Shown here in pieces: positions 1-8,524 of a stretch of 32,902 bases of DNA. The notes beneath the pieces are model-generated. The model was not told where the DNA came from. It saw only the letters and a list, made by a program, of their open reading frames with translations, and ran no database searches. The stretch comes from Gammaproteobacteria bacterium (GTDB lineage Bacteria > Pseudomonadota > Gammaproteobacteria > Pseudomonadales > Azotimanducaceae). A program made the position numbers and the translations under genes. Numbering within the stretch: the stretch's first letter is position 1; each line of letters starts with the position of its first letter. The DNA is taken from positions 1 to 32,902 of the forward strand of contig JAPOVY010000078.1 of NCBI GenBank assembly GCA_026707905.1, written 5' to 3'.

Positions 1-1
1 G

Positions 2-991
2 CTCGTCGCGATTTCAACGGACGGGCGCTCGCCAACGTTAGCTCGTCGAATTAAGTCGAAGCTCGAAGTTCACCTGAGTGAAGGGCTCGGTCGTCTCGCG
101 GACTTTATTTCTTCAAAACGTACGGAACTTGGCGGCGAGGCATCACGCCATCTATGGGACGCATTGATTGATTCGACGATTCCGGATCTGCTCGATCGGG
201 GCGACGCGATCGCGGCAGATCGTCATTTCGAACATCTAAAGAACAATAAAGCAGTGAGGGTCGGACTCGTCTCGCTGGTGGGAGCAGGTCCAGGTGACCC
301 ATCGCTCCTAACCCTCAAAGCACTACGTTGCATGGAGCGTGCTGATGTCGTCTATTACGATAACTTGGTCTCGCGTGAGGTGCTAGATCGCGTTCGCAAA
401 GACGCACAGAAAGTCTATGTTGGAAAGAAACGAAAGTTCGCGGGTATCAGACAAGTGGAAATAAACCGTCTGCTCAAGAACGACGCACTCGAAGGCAAAC
501 GCGTTGTACGACTGAAAGGTGGCGACCCATTTATGTTTGGCCGAGGTGGTGAAGAGATTGAGTCGCTAGTTAGCGATGGTATTGACTTCGAGGTAGTACC
601 GGGTATTACTGCTGCTCTCGGTTGCGCTGCCTACGCTGGCATCCCGTTGACTCACCGTGATTTCTCCCAGTCGGTACGCTTTGTAACGGGTCATCTCAAG
701 AGCGACGAGATTCATCTCGATTGGCCCGAGCTTGCTCGACCAGAACAGACGCTTGTCGTTTACATGGGACTTGCGAATCTCAAGCTGTTCACAGACAATC
801 TGTTAAACAATGGAATGGCGTCTGATGTAGGAATCGCAGTGATCTCCCGCGGCACCTTCCCCGATCAGAAAGTCATAAAGTCGACCGTTGGTAAGATTGG
901 GACAGAACTAGATCACCACGAGTTGGTGAGTCCGACGACTGCGATCATTGGCGACGTCGTGTCCTTCGCCGATCGCTTTATTGTCGAATAG
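2..991 (+). CDS. cysG: Siroheme synthase CysG, 5'-truncated by window edge
   Basis: Siroheme synthase makes the cofactor of sulfite and nitrite reductases: a C-terminal SUMT domain methylates uroporphyrinogen III, and the N-terminal part oxidises precorrin-2 and inserts iron. The frame is open from the first bases. The initial codons read [20 protein letters not shown], typical of the inner part of the precorrin-2 dehydrogenase/ferrochelatase domain, so the true start lies upstream of the window. The SUMT domain begins near base 257 with [20 protein letters not shown] and carries [16 protein letters not shown] near codons 170-185, the family signature for S-adenosylmethionine and substrate binding. 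The end matches complete SUMT domains. A shorter reading from TTG at 164 would cut the N-terminal domain and is not preferred. The gene stops on TAG six bases from the convergent next gene, with no terminator visible between them. Confidence 0.93.
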   Translation, partial: LVAISTDGRSPTLARRIKSKLEVHLSEGLGRLADFISSKRTELGGEASRHLWDALIDSTIPDLLDRGDAIAADRHFEHLKNNKAVRVGLVSLVGAGPGDPSLLTLKALRCMERADVVYYDNLVSREVLDRVRKDAQKVYVGKKRKFAGIRQVEINRLLKNDALEGKRVVRLKGGDPFMFGRGGEEIESLVSDGIDFEVVPGITAALGCAAYAGIPLTHRDFSQSVRFVTGHLKSDEIHLDWPELARPEQTLVVYMGLANLKLFTDNLLNNGMASDVGIAVISRGTFPDQKVIKSTVGKIGTELDHHELVSPTTAIIGDVVSFADRFIVE

Positions 992-997
992 GACGAC

Positions 998-1471
998 TCA
1001 GTAGCGACCTCCTAGCTTACGGTGGTCCCAGGTGATATACCGTTCAGGAACGAACCGAAGCCCAACACGCTTTCGAGCGGTACCTTGTACTGATTCGCGC
1101 AGCTTTGCGAGCTGTTCATCAGTTAACTCGCGACCGCGAGAATTGATTTTTACCAAAGCTTCTACCACTGATTCTGAATCGTCGATGATCACAGTTTGGG
1201 CATAGATTACGACGCCTCGAAGTTCTGAATATTGGGTACCTGATTCGATCAGCAAGCTCGCCTTTGGATCTCTACGCCAGTTGAGAACTTTCTGACTCTT
1301 TCCGAAGGTGGTGCAAAGTAAGCTCTCGTCGGCGTCCACGCCGAACCACATCGGCATCGGGTGAGGAAAGCCATTTTTCCCATTGGATACGATGATAAGT
1401 GTCTGGGCGCTGTTGATGTATTCCGTTCGTTGCGCATCGTCCATTTCGATCAGACTACGGCGGGATGGCAT
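998..1471 (-). CDS. Pyridoxamine 5'-phosphate oxidase-like flavin-binding protein
   Basis: This 157-residue protein belongs to the PNPOx-like split-barrel family, whose members bind FMN or F420 and act as small reductases or oxidases. Supporting features are the N-terminal strand pattern NSAQTLIIVSNGKNGFPHP, followed by MPMWFGVDADESLLCTTFG, then a KSQKVLNWRRDPKASLLIE segment that resembles the cofactor-binding stretch of Rv1155-type proteins. No signal peptide or membrane segment is seen, so it is probably cytoplasmic. The ATG start has an excellent Shine-Dalgarno site, AAGGAG five bases upstream. It lies 86 bases downstream of the SCP2-like gene and is probably the last gene of the minus-strand exporter run. 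Cofactor choice and substrate cannot be read from the sequence. Confidence 0.8.
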   Translation of the reverse strand: MPSRRSLIEMDDAQRTEYINSAQTLIIVSNGKNGFPHPMPMWFGVDADESLLCTTFGKSQKVLNWRRDPKASLLIESGTQYSELRGVVIYAQTVIIDDSESVVEALVKINSRGRELTDEQLAKLRESVQGTARKRVGLRFVPERYITWDHRKLGGRY

Positions 1472-1557
1472 GGTGACTCCTTACTGTTGAAGGTGAGTTT
1501 GTGACCCGGTTACGTGCCTCGAACCGATTAATACGACGTCGGTCGGCTCGAAGCCTC

Positions 1558-2670
1558 TTATGTGAGGGGGTTTCCGTAGATATCGACTTCGTCATATCGC
1601 AACAGACTAGGGTCGTAATCTGGATGGCGGTCGAATGTCTGAGGATCGCCCCATTTCGCGGGGATCGATTTGTCGTAGTCAGACGGTAGTTCGCCAGAAG
1701 TGCGCTTCGAAAGTTCGTCATGAAGTGGTAGGAACACGCGACCGAGATCTGGTGGCATCGGACCTCTACCTGAAGGCTGAGTCTGTTCCGCGGGACGAAG
1801 ATTAAGTTCTTTGTCGAACCTAAACGCGACACGTTGATATGTCTCTTGTGCCTCTTTATCCGATTCCGTCATATTTGCGACAACTGTTCGACCGACCGGG
1901 ACCACAGGCGCGTACATAGCCTTCGTCAACATGTCAGCGGGTTGACTATCTTCAGGTAGTGGACCTGCGCCTACGGTCAGTTTTCCTTGGCGACATCGTA
2001 CCCAAAAACCACCGTGGGATCCGTCGGGGAATGCGTAGTTCGGCGTGTGTGTGAATTCCTCCGAGAACGTGAAATCGACAGTCTTTATCGCGTCTCGGTA
2101 CTTTTCCGATTTCGCTCGAGAAGTCAATATCGCGCGCGCATTCGAAACCCATTCGGGCGTCATGAACACAAACCTCGGCATGGTGCGTTCTGCCATTGTG
2201 TCATTCACCGCTTGCCAGATGGAATGCAACACCGTTTCCGGTGGTTGGGTACCAAACATTTGCCAGCGACCGAGGCCGAACAGTCGATTTCTACCGGCAT
2301 CAAGGACTTTAGGATCCTTACCTTGAAAGACCAATCGTGCCATGTTGCTCATGAGGGAATGGTCACCGGTCATCTTCATATCGCATTGGTCGTCGGGCAG
2401 CTCTTCAGCGACGATCTCGGCACCGCCGTTTTCGAAAATCACTGCGTAAGCAAGCGTATTCCCAACGTGAAGGTGAGCAGGAGCGTTATGAGCTACTTGG
2501 GAGAACGAATGCCGATTTACACCTCTCAGCTGATCGCTATAGCGTTCGACTTCCTCATTGAGTACTTCACGAGCTGCATCAACCCATTCTTTGGTCGCAA
2601 AGGTGAGATCTCCGATGCTCTCGGGCATCGCGGCGGTTAAGACGGATACGGAGCCATTCGCAATCGTCAA
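1558..2670 (-). CDS. Protein with two SCP2-like sterol/lipid-binding halves
   Basis: A 370-residue cytoplasmic-looking protein that appears to be an internal duplication. Residues 24-33 (FATKEWVDAA) and 168-178 (FMTPEWVSNAR) open two similar units of about 110-120 residues. The first then shows a strand-rich stretch ending DMKMTGDHSLMSNMARLVFQ; the second ends near PADMLTKAMYAPVVPVG. This layout resembles SCP2-type sterol-carrier domains, which bind hydrophobic ligands in a cavity and often open with a similar (S/T)xEWxxxAR helix. The last 90 residues are polar, proline-rich and unrecognised. The start is TTG; a GGAG site seven bases upstream supports it over ATG at 2628. The gene follows two ABC exporter genes with a 42-base gap, so a lipid-linked role with the exporter is plausible but inferred. 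The SCP2 assignment is moderate. Confidence 0.6.
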   Translation of the reverse strand: MTIANGSVSVLTAAMPESIGDLTFATKEWVDAAREVLNEEVERYSDQLRGVNRHSFSQVAHNAPAHLHVGNTLAYAVIFENGGAEIVAEELPDDQCDMKMTGDHSLMSNMARLVFQGKDPKVLDAGRNRLFGLGRWQMFGTQPPETVLHSIWQAVNDTMAERTMPRFVFMTPEWVSNARAILTSRAKSEKYRDAIKTVDFTFSEEFTHTPNYAFPDGSHGGFWVRCRQGKLTVGAGPLPEDSQPADMLTKAMYAPVVPVGRTVVANMTESDKEAQETYQRVAFRFDKELNLRPAEQTQPSGRGPMPPDLGRVFLPLHDELSKRTSGELPSDYDKSIPAKWGDPQTFDRHPDYDPSLLRYDEVDIYGNPLT

Positions 2671-2712
2671 TCGAAATCTCCATTGTGGTTGTGGCGCGGA
2701 ATGATAGAGGGG

Positions 2713-4524
2713 TTATCTATATGCAGCTGCTTGGGTTTCGTAAAGGGAAGCATATTGACCATCGAGAGCCAGCAACTCTTCATGTGAGCCGGCTTCGACC
2801 AACGTAGCGCCGTCGAGTACGATGATTTGGTCGGCCATTCTCACGGTGCTGAACCGATGCGATACAAGTAGCGTGATACTACCTTCCGATGCAGAACCAT
2901 CGGCGTCATCTTCGCTGCGTCTAATCCCTTGTGCATATCTTTCGAATAGTGCGTATTCGGTCTCTGCGTCAAGTGCCGCCGTGGGTTCATCCAATAACAG
3001 TAACAAGGGTTTGGTTCGCATAAAGCCTCTAGCAAGTGAGAGTTTTTGCCACTGCCCGAAACTAACCTCGACACCTTCGGGCCAACCGGGACCGAGTTGA
3101 GTCTCCAATCCGTTCTTGAGTTGGTCGACGACGTCGTCAGCGCCGGCTCGATGGACCGCGCTGGATACCGCATCTCCGTTACTCATCGCAGGTTCATCAC
3201 CGATACCGACAGTAGTTTTCGCATGCAATTCGAACCGGAAGAAATCCTGGAACGCACCAGCGAGTCGTGAACGCCAAGCTTGCGGCTCAAATCGAGTGAG
3301 ATCATTGCCGTCCACCAGGATTTGACCCTCTGTTGGCTGGTACATTCGAGCGAGCAATTTCACCAACGTCGTTTTACCTGCACCGTTTTCGCCAACAATC
3401 GCGATCACGGATCCTGGCTTCAGTGTGATGTTGACGTTCTTGAGCGCGTAACGATCCTCCCCGGGGTACTTGAATGAGACGTTCTTAAACTCGATCTTGT
3501 GTTCGATGGCTTCCGGTACATCAATCGTGTCTTCAGAGAGTTGCTCTTCGGCGTAATCTTCAAGCCATGCAAGTCGCTTTGATCCGTCCATCCAAATTCC
3601 ACGCAGGAAGCCAAGCTCACCGACGGTCGCACTGATGTAGCCTGCTAGGCGTGAACCGGCACCGATCAGTAGTAACGTCTGTGCGGCGGGTGCTTCTAAA
3701 CCATAGACCACAAATACAACCGCGAGCACAAAGCCGAAGCCAAAAATGCTCCACGCGATAGACTGGTAAATACCACTACCGTAACGTGCACGCGACACAG
3801 GACGATACCAGCGCTCCCACGTTTCACGTCGACGTTCAACCAAGTCGCGTGTGACGCCCGTTAATCGGACCTCTTTGCCTGGAGGCGCCATGGTTGCTAG
3901 GTCAAACAAGTGCCGTGCTAGACGATCAAAGGGTGCGTTTTTCTCTTCAACGGCTCGTTCTAAACCAGGGCGCCATAGCGAGGAGACAAGACTTGGTATT
4001 GCGAACAAGATGAGTGCCAATAGGGCGGGGTGGATCACCACCAGAATCGTTACGGTAACACCAAGCCGCAGAATCCAACCCGCTGTTGAAAAGATCGACA
4101 TATACATGTGATCCAAGGTGAATACTTGGTCGCGTAAGACGGCCAAGCGGTCGAGGTACTCGGCTCGTTCATGCAGTTCGACACTGACGACACTTGCTTG
4201 AAGTTGCGCGACATGGGACTCAAGCGCGATCGAGACACGATCTCTAAATCGCCGCTGCGTCCGATCACTGACAACTCGAAGCGTCCACGTAAGCGTCGCC
4301 GATGCTCCCATCCCTATTGCACCGATCCAGACAAACGTGTTATTCGACTCAATTAACCCGTAGCCCAATAGTCCTAACCAGACTGCATATAACGCATCTG
4401 GCAATGCTGCAAGAAGCGCAAGCGAGAAAGAGATAACGAGTAACGCAGGCTCTGCAACGTACCCGCGCTTCAATGCGCGCCACATCGACTCGACGGCACC
4501 CGGCATGGGATCAATTGAGGACAT
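2713..4524 (-). CDS. ABC exporter half-transporter, membrane domain plus ATPase, degenerate signature
   Basis: A type IV (exporter-fold) half-transporter of 603 residues with an N-terminal six-helix membrane domain (about residues 1-320) fused to a nucleotide-binding domain. Walker A is GENGAGKTT (378-386), the Q-loop is FQDFFRF, Walker B ends LLDEPTAALD (catalytic Glu near 513), and the switch His lies in LLVSHRFSTVR. The ABC signature reads VSFGQ instead of LSGGQ (487-491), so one ATP site of the transporter may be weakened. The ATG at 4524 was chosen because a GGAG site lies four bases upstream and because it gives a 14-base overlap with the end of the upstream transporter gene; a further in-frame ATG lies at 4539. 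The overlap suggests translational coupling and a heterodimer with that protein. The substrate is unknown; peptides, lipids or drugs are typical for the family. Confidence 0.88.
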   Translation of the reverse strand: MSSIDPMPGAVESMWRALKRGYVAEPALLVISFSLALLAALPDALYAVWLGLLGYGLIESNNTFVWIGAIGMGASATLTWTLRVVSDRTQRRFRDRVSIALESHVAQLQASVVSVELHERAEYLDRLAVLRDQVFTLDHMYMSIFSTAGWILRLGVTVTILVVIHPALLALILFAIPSLVSSLWRPGLERAVEEKNAPFDRLARHLFDLATMAPPGKEVRLTGVTRDLVERRRETWERWYRPVSRARYGSGIYQSIAWSIFGFGFVLAVVFVVYGLEAPAAQTLLLIGAGSRLAGYISATVGELGFLRGIWMDGSKRLAWLEDYAEEQLSEDTIDVPEAIEHKIEFKNVSFKYPGEDRYALKNVNITLKPGSVIAIVGENGAGKTTLVKLLARMYQPTEGQILVDGNDLTRFEPQAWRSRLAGAFQDFFRFELHAKTTVGIGDEPAMSNGDAVSSAVHRAGADDVVDQLKNGLETQLGPGWPEGVEVSFGQWQKLSLARGFMRTKPLLLLLDEPTAALDAETEYALFERYAQGIRRSEDDADGSASEGSITLLVSHRFSTVRMADQIIVLDGATLVEAGSHEELLALDGQYASLYETQAAAYR

Positions 4525-6304
4525 CGAGCTCCGTCTCATTCTCTTCGAAGTGAGATGCCTGCAAGTCGAACATCGTCTGATATCGGCCACTGAGTGCCAT
4601 GAGTTCGTCATGAGATCCGAGTTCGATGACGCGACCGTGTTCCAAAACGCAGATCAAGTCAGTCTTGCGCACGGTTGAAAATCGATGGGAGATCAAAATC
4701 GTTGTGACGTCTTTGGTCTCTTCGATCACGCGATTGAAGATCTCAGCTTCACCTCGAACATCGAGCTGCGCGGTTGGTTCATCGAGCAAGACTAGCCCTG
4801 CACCGAGATAAACCTGACATAGTGCGCGGGCAAGTGCGATGCGTTGCCATTGACCACCAGAAAAATCAGTACCGCCGGCGTAAGCCTTGTTCAGGATGGT
4901 GTCGAGGGATACCAAGTCTGCCATTCCCGCCTTGTCGAGAGCACGTAAGATGAGCTCATCAGCCGCTTCACCCGTCGGGCATACGTTCTCTCTCAATGAA
5001 AGTTCGAATCTGACGAAATCCTGGAACACCGCTGTGACGCGACTGCGCCACGAGTCGATGGACAAGTCGCGCAAGTCGATGCCATCGATCTCGATTGAAC
5101 CTTCTTGCGGGTCGTATAGCCGACACAGCAACTTCGCGAGTGTGGTTTTGCCCGCGCCGTTTGGACCAACGATTGCTAGCGTCGTGCCAGCGGGAATAGT
5201 CAAGTTGAAGTTCTCTAGCGTGACTTCGCCGGTGGTCGGGTAGGCGAACTTGAGGTCCTTGAATTCGATTGACGTAGCAGGAAGTTTGTCCGCTACATTC
5301 GAACCACGCTTGAGATGTCCAGCTTCCGCCATTGCCGGTTGTAGACGCAAAACAGCTCCGGCTGGTGCCGCTGCTCCGTCGAGCGCCCAAGATAATCCGC
5401 CGAATGCGATCATGCTTGCCGTCATTGCAGCAGCAGCAAAAATCACCAGTTCCTGCAGCTCAAGATTACCTTGAGTCGCGTCGAAACCGAGCGAAATAAA
5501 GACGATGACGTTCGCGAGGGTCACGATGGTCAAACTGAGCGCAAGTGGTCGTTGTCGCAGGCGCGTGGCTTCCCACCGTAAGTCGTGCAGCTTGCGTCGA
5601 TGAGTGGCGAAGCGATTGACGACCCAATCTGCAAGACTGAAGAGACGAAGTTCTTTGCTCGCCGGTGGATTAACCGCCATTTGATATGCGTAATCGGCGT
5701 GTCGCTGTGCCATACGGACCTCGTTCGTTCGCCGGTCACGCCACACGCCGCTCTCGCGCAACAGATAGTGGGTGGATAGCCATGCGCCGCCGATCAAGAT
5801 GGGTGCCCACCACGTGTACCCGAACAAGAGACTCGTCGCAACCAATCCCGCGACCATTTCGACCAAACCCGCCGCGATGAAGTCCATTGACACGAATAAC
5901 GGTGGACCGCTGATACCAAGATCGAAGTCGCGAGCCATCGCAAGGTCGTTATTCATCTCGGGGTTTTCGAGATGTGCCATGCCTTGCGGTTCCGTGCACG
6001 CGACGGTTAGACGATCGTAGAGGTACGCCGCCATTCTGCTACCGAGGTTCTGACTTACCATCAAGTGCAACGGTGAGAGAACTTGCACAAGTACGAACAT
6101 ACCACCGACAAGCACCAGTGGTATGACCAGATTGTCACCGCGTTGAACCGCTCCGACGAGTACGCCCATGGCGACGACGAAGAGTGCTGGAAGCAATCCG
6201 CGAGCTACGAGCAGGAACCACCATGCGAATGTGAGGATCACAGACGCACGAGGAAGTAACAGCATGTACTTCCATTCGTCGCGCGCAATCAGTTTAGCGA
6301 ACAT
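4511..6304 (-). CDS. ABC exporter half-transporter, membrane domain plus ATPase
   Basis: The 597-residue partner of the following half-transporter. Hydrophobic segments between about residues 20 and 310 form the exporter membrane domain. The ATPase domain carries Walker A GPNGAGKTT (380-388), Q-loop VFQDF (Q428), a near-canonical signature FSGGQ (481-485), Walker B LVLLDEPTAQLD (505-514) and switch histidine ILISHRFSTVR (H540). Both halves share the unusual pattern of FQDF followed by RFEL, so they are probably paralogues. It is the first gene of the minus-strand run that continues through the second half-transporter, the SCP2-like protein and the flavoprotein. No accessory periplasmic or outer-membrane export protein is encoded nearby. 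The ATG is the first plausible start; a weak GGA lies upstream. Confidence 0.88.
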   Translation of the reverse strand: MFAKLIARDEWKYMLLLPRASVILTFAWWFLLVARGLLPALFVVAMGVLVGAVQRGDNLVIPLVLVGGMFVLVQVLSPLHLMVSQNLGSRMAAYLYDRLTVACTEPQGMAHLENPEMNNDLAMARDFDLGISGPPLFVSMDFIAAGLVEMVAGLVATSLLFGYTWWAPILIGGAWLSTHYLLRESGVWRDRRTNEVRMAQRHADYAYQMAVNPPASKELRLFSLADWVVNRFATHRRKLHDLRWEATRLRQRPLALSLTIVTLANVIVFISLGFDATQGNLELQELVIFAAAAMTASMIAFGGLSWALDGAAAPAGAVLRLQPAMAEAGHLKRGSNVADKLPATSIEFKDLKFAYPTTGEVTLENFNLTIPAGTTLAIVGPNGAGKTTLAKLLCRLYDPQEGSIEIDGIDLRDLSIDSWRSRVTAVFQDFVRFELSLRENVCPTGEAADELILRALDKAGMADLVSLDTILNKAYAGGTDFSGGQWQRIALARALCQVYLGAGLVLLDEPTAQLDVRGEAEIFNRVIEETKDVTTILISHRFSTVRKTDLICVLEHGRVIELGSHDELMALSGRYQTMFDLQASHFEENETELDVLN

Positions 6305-6385
6305 TTAGCAAGTCCAACTGCTGTCTTCTTACTTGTCGTTAGCCGCGTAAGGATATACAGGAGAGATACGAGATTTATTCGCTGG

Positions 6386-6709
6386 TCAGATACAGTCCGA
6401 TGGCTTTGGCAGTCCGCTGATCATTGCGACGTGCCGCGTTGTTCTGTTTCCAAACAACCGCGCCAAAGCTATCGACGATCCGAGATTGGCTGAAACGTCA
6501 TTTCGTACGACACGTACTAACGGTCGCATTGAGAGACTGCGTCCCGTACGTTCGTAGAAATGCCGGACACCGTTGATCACCTGCCAGTGCTCGTCGGTCA
6601 ATGCAATCTCCAAATCAGTTGCGATTTCTATCGCGAGATTGGGCGTCCAAGACTGTGGATCACAGATGAAGCCTTCGTCCGTGAATGTTGGACTCGATTT
6701 CTCAGACAT
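6386..6709 (-). CDS. tusE: TusE/DsrC-family sulfur carrier protein
   Basis: A 107-residue cytosolic sulfur carrier of the TusE/DsrC family. TusE takes persulfide sulfur from TusBCD and passes it to MnmA for 2-thiolation of tRNA wobble uridine. The family signature TDEHWQVINGVRHFYERTG is clear, and the protein ends GLPKPSDCI, placing the essential sulfur-carrying cysteine at the penultimate position. The second cysteine that marks dissimilatory DsrC, about ten residues earlier, is absent (the segment reads VAMIS), which favours TusE over a sulfur-oxidation DsrC. The ATG at 6709 gives the usual family length; a longer reading from 6784 would add 25 unrelated residues and overlap tusD. The gene lies 28 bases downstream of tusD. 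Confidence 0.88.
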   Translation of the reverse strand: MSEKSSPTFTDEGFICDPQSWTPNLAIEIATDLEIALTDEHWQVINGVRHFYERTGRSLSMRPLVRVVRNDVSANLGSSIALARLFGNRTTRHVAMISGLPKPSDCI

Positions 6710-6737
6710 GCTCGAAGGTTTTGGAACTGATGACTTA

Positions 6738-7109
6738 CTAGGCCGTAAATGAAACCAAACGGTCACTCTCAAGCATCGCTTCAATCAATTGACCGAGTCC
6801 ACTTACGGAAAAACCGTCTGCGATTGTGTGGTGATCGTTATCCTGACTAATTCCTCGTCGCTGTGCGGCACTCACACAGAGTACGAGTTCTATGTCGTGA
6901 TGCTTGCTGAGAGCGAGCCATCTACTTTGAAGATTCGGTTCGTCTGGTGGCGTATCGAAATATCGAGCGCCAATGATTACGGCGTCTTGATAAAAGAACA
7001 CGCGAAATAGGTCGTGTTCTGAATCCACCACTGAATTCGCGAAGTCCAGTGCTGAATGACATGCACGCGTTGACGTCGGTGATCCTTGAACGAGGATGCT
7101 TATCTGCAT
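6738..7109 (-). CDS. tusD: Sulfurtransferase TusD (DsrE family)
   Basis: A 123-residue DsrE-fold protein matching TusD, the subunit of TusBCD that receives sulfur from TusA and hands it to TusE. It begins MQISILVQGSPTSTRACHSAL and contains VFFYQDAVIIGARY, the family strand-loop pattern. CVSAAQRRGI places the active cysteine at residue 78, the same number as I recall for the E. coli protein. The C-terminus shows the expected SVSGLGQLIEAMLESDRLVSF. It is followed directly by tusE on the same strand. The usual tusC and tusB genes are absent between or beside them. Its upstream region is shared with the divergent PhyH gene; no strong Shine-Dalgarno site is seen before the ATG. Confidence 0.88.
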   Translation of the reverse strand: MQISILVQGSPTSTRACHSALDFANSVVDSEHDLFRVFFYQDAVIIGARYFDTPPDEPNLQSRWLALSKHHDIELVLCVSAAQRRGISQDNDHHTIADGFSVSGLGQLIEAMLESDRLVSFTA

Positions 7110-7292
7110 AGGCGGTATTTTGATACTCTAAATCTCGAAACGTAGCCTTGCGATGCTTCGTTGAAATCGGAAGAATATACCTAAGTCAGACTAGATGGTT
7201 TGTAAGGTGTCAAATATCATCCGTCGCTATGGCGTTTCCGACATGCGAAAAAGAGAAACGCTGTTCTAAAGCACGTGCAGCAAGAGTCAAGG

Positions 7293-8444
7293 ATGGCAGA
7301 CCTTTTAACTGCGACAGATTACCAGCGTAGGATGGAAAGCTATGCAAACGAAGGTAAAAAACGCGCTCAGAGATTTGGGAATCGAGGTCCGATCCTCGTC
7401 GACGAAAACGGAATTCTTCACTCTGACATTGTCCGAGCGTATTGGGAGCACGGGTTTTACGTATTCTCAAATGCTCTAAGTAGCGCAGAGGTTGGTGAGC
7501 TAAAAAGCGATGTTATGAGTGTTTTGGAACATGCGCCCGTCGGACCAGGTCAAATAGTCGACGCATATGGTGAACCGGCAGTCGGCATCGAAATGAAACG
7601 CTACCCGTATCACTTCGTAAAACCACTGTCAGATCCTGTAGGCGGAACTGAGAATTCCGAAGGTCGCCATATGAGCAAGATGGCTGAAGCAAGTCCTCGT
7701 GGCGACGCGCCAGAATACGTAATTCAGATCATCGCCGGTATGTGCCAGCTGTTTGAGTCCGGACTGCGAGTTTACGGCCACCCCTATCTATTGGCGGTCG
7801 CCGAAGCAATCAACGGTCCAGATTTCGTACCCTACAACGACGCGATCTTTGTCAAACAACCAGGTTTGGGTGGATCGGTAGCATGGCACCAGGATGGCGT
7901 TACCCATTGGAATAGCCCTGATTGGGACGAAGGCATCCATGGCGTCAATTTCCAAGCTCAACTCAACCGAACGTCACCGATGAATTGCCTATGGGTCGTG
8001 CCAGGAACTCACAAACTAGGACGTGTAGACATCAAGGCAATGGTCGAAGCCAATGATGGATCTGATCAGTTACCCGATGCGATTCCGCTATATTGCGAGC
8101 CCGGCGACGTGACGATCGTTAACCGCCAGACGTTACATTGCTCATTTGCGAATACTTCCGATGACTTTCGTATTTCCGTGTCATGGGGCATGCATCGGCG
8201 CGCTGCGGTTTTTGGTCAACACGGACATTTATTACAGCCGAAAGAAGTGGTCTACGATGATGAGTTCATCGACAGAAGGGCTAGCGTGATTCAAGTCGCC
8301 ATCGACGCGCGACGACAGTACTGTCCTGATGAAACGCCGTTTGAATATCTACCATTCAAACATCTACAGGATCAATATCGATGGAGTCCTGAAACCTTCG
8401 ATCGTGTTATTCGTGACTACAACACCCGTGATATTGGTATTTAG
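7293..8444 (+). CDS. Phytanoyl-CoA dioxygenase (PhyH) family Fe(II)/2OG oxygenase
   Basis: A 383-residue member of the PhyH branch of Fe(II)/2-oxoglutarate oxygenases, which couple oxidative decarboxylation of 2-oxoglutarate to hydroxylation of a substrate. The metal-binding facial triad can be read: WHQDG gives H199 and D201, and LHCSFANTSDDFRISV gives the distal H282, with R293 in place to bind 2-oxoglutarate. The segment EPGDVTIVNRQ before the distal histidine is typical of the family. The protein is longer than the 280-300 residues usual for PhyH enzymes, with about 60 extra residues before the first core strand. The ATG at 7293 is preceded by CAAGG and preferred to an upstream GTG at 7275. 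It is followed after 80 bases by a TauD-family gene on the same strand. The substrate is unknown. Confidence 0.87.
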   Translation: MADLLTATDYQRRMESYANEGKKRAQRFGNRGPILVDENGILHSDIVRAYWEHGFYVFSNALSSAEVGELKSDVMSVLEHAPVGPGQIVDAYGEPAVGIEMKRYPYHFVKPLSDPVGGTENSEGRHMSKMAEASPRGDAPEYVIQIIAGMCQLFESGLRVYGHPYLLAVAEAINGPDFVPYNDAIFVKQPGLGGSVAWHQDGVTHWNSPDWDEGIHGVNFQAQLNRTSPMNCLWVVPGTHKLGRVDIKAMVEANDGSDQLPDAIPLYCEPGDVTIVNRQTLHCSFANTSDDFRISVSWGMHRRAAVFGQHGHLLQPKEVVYDDEFIDRRASVIQVAIDARRQYCPDETPFEYLPFKHLQDQYRWSPETFDRVIRDYNTRDIGI

Positions 8445-8524
8445 TGTGAGTGAATGCGGAACGGATGCTACGAAACTGCACGGCAATGGCGCAGGCGCTG
8501 ACTACCGCGAAAGGATTTTCTTAC

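Noticed and set aside
1987-2640. Long open frame antisense to the SCP2-like gene
   Set aside because: It mirrors the coding frame of a well-supported gene, has no family features and no start signals.
6386-6709. Dissimilatory sulfite reductase partner DsrC
   Set aside because: Only the C-terminal cysteine is present and no dsrAB or other dsr genes are nearby, so TusE is the better name.
7139-7162. Imperfect inverted repeat between tusD and the PhyH gene
   Set aside because: Seven pairs with one mismatch in an AT-rich divergent region; no match to a known operator.
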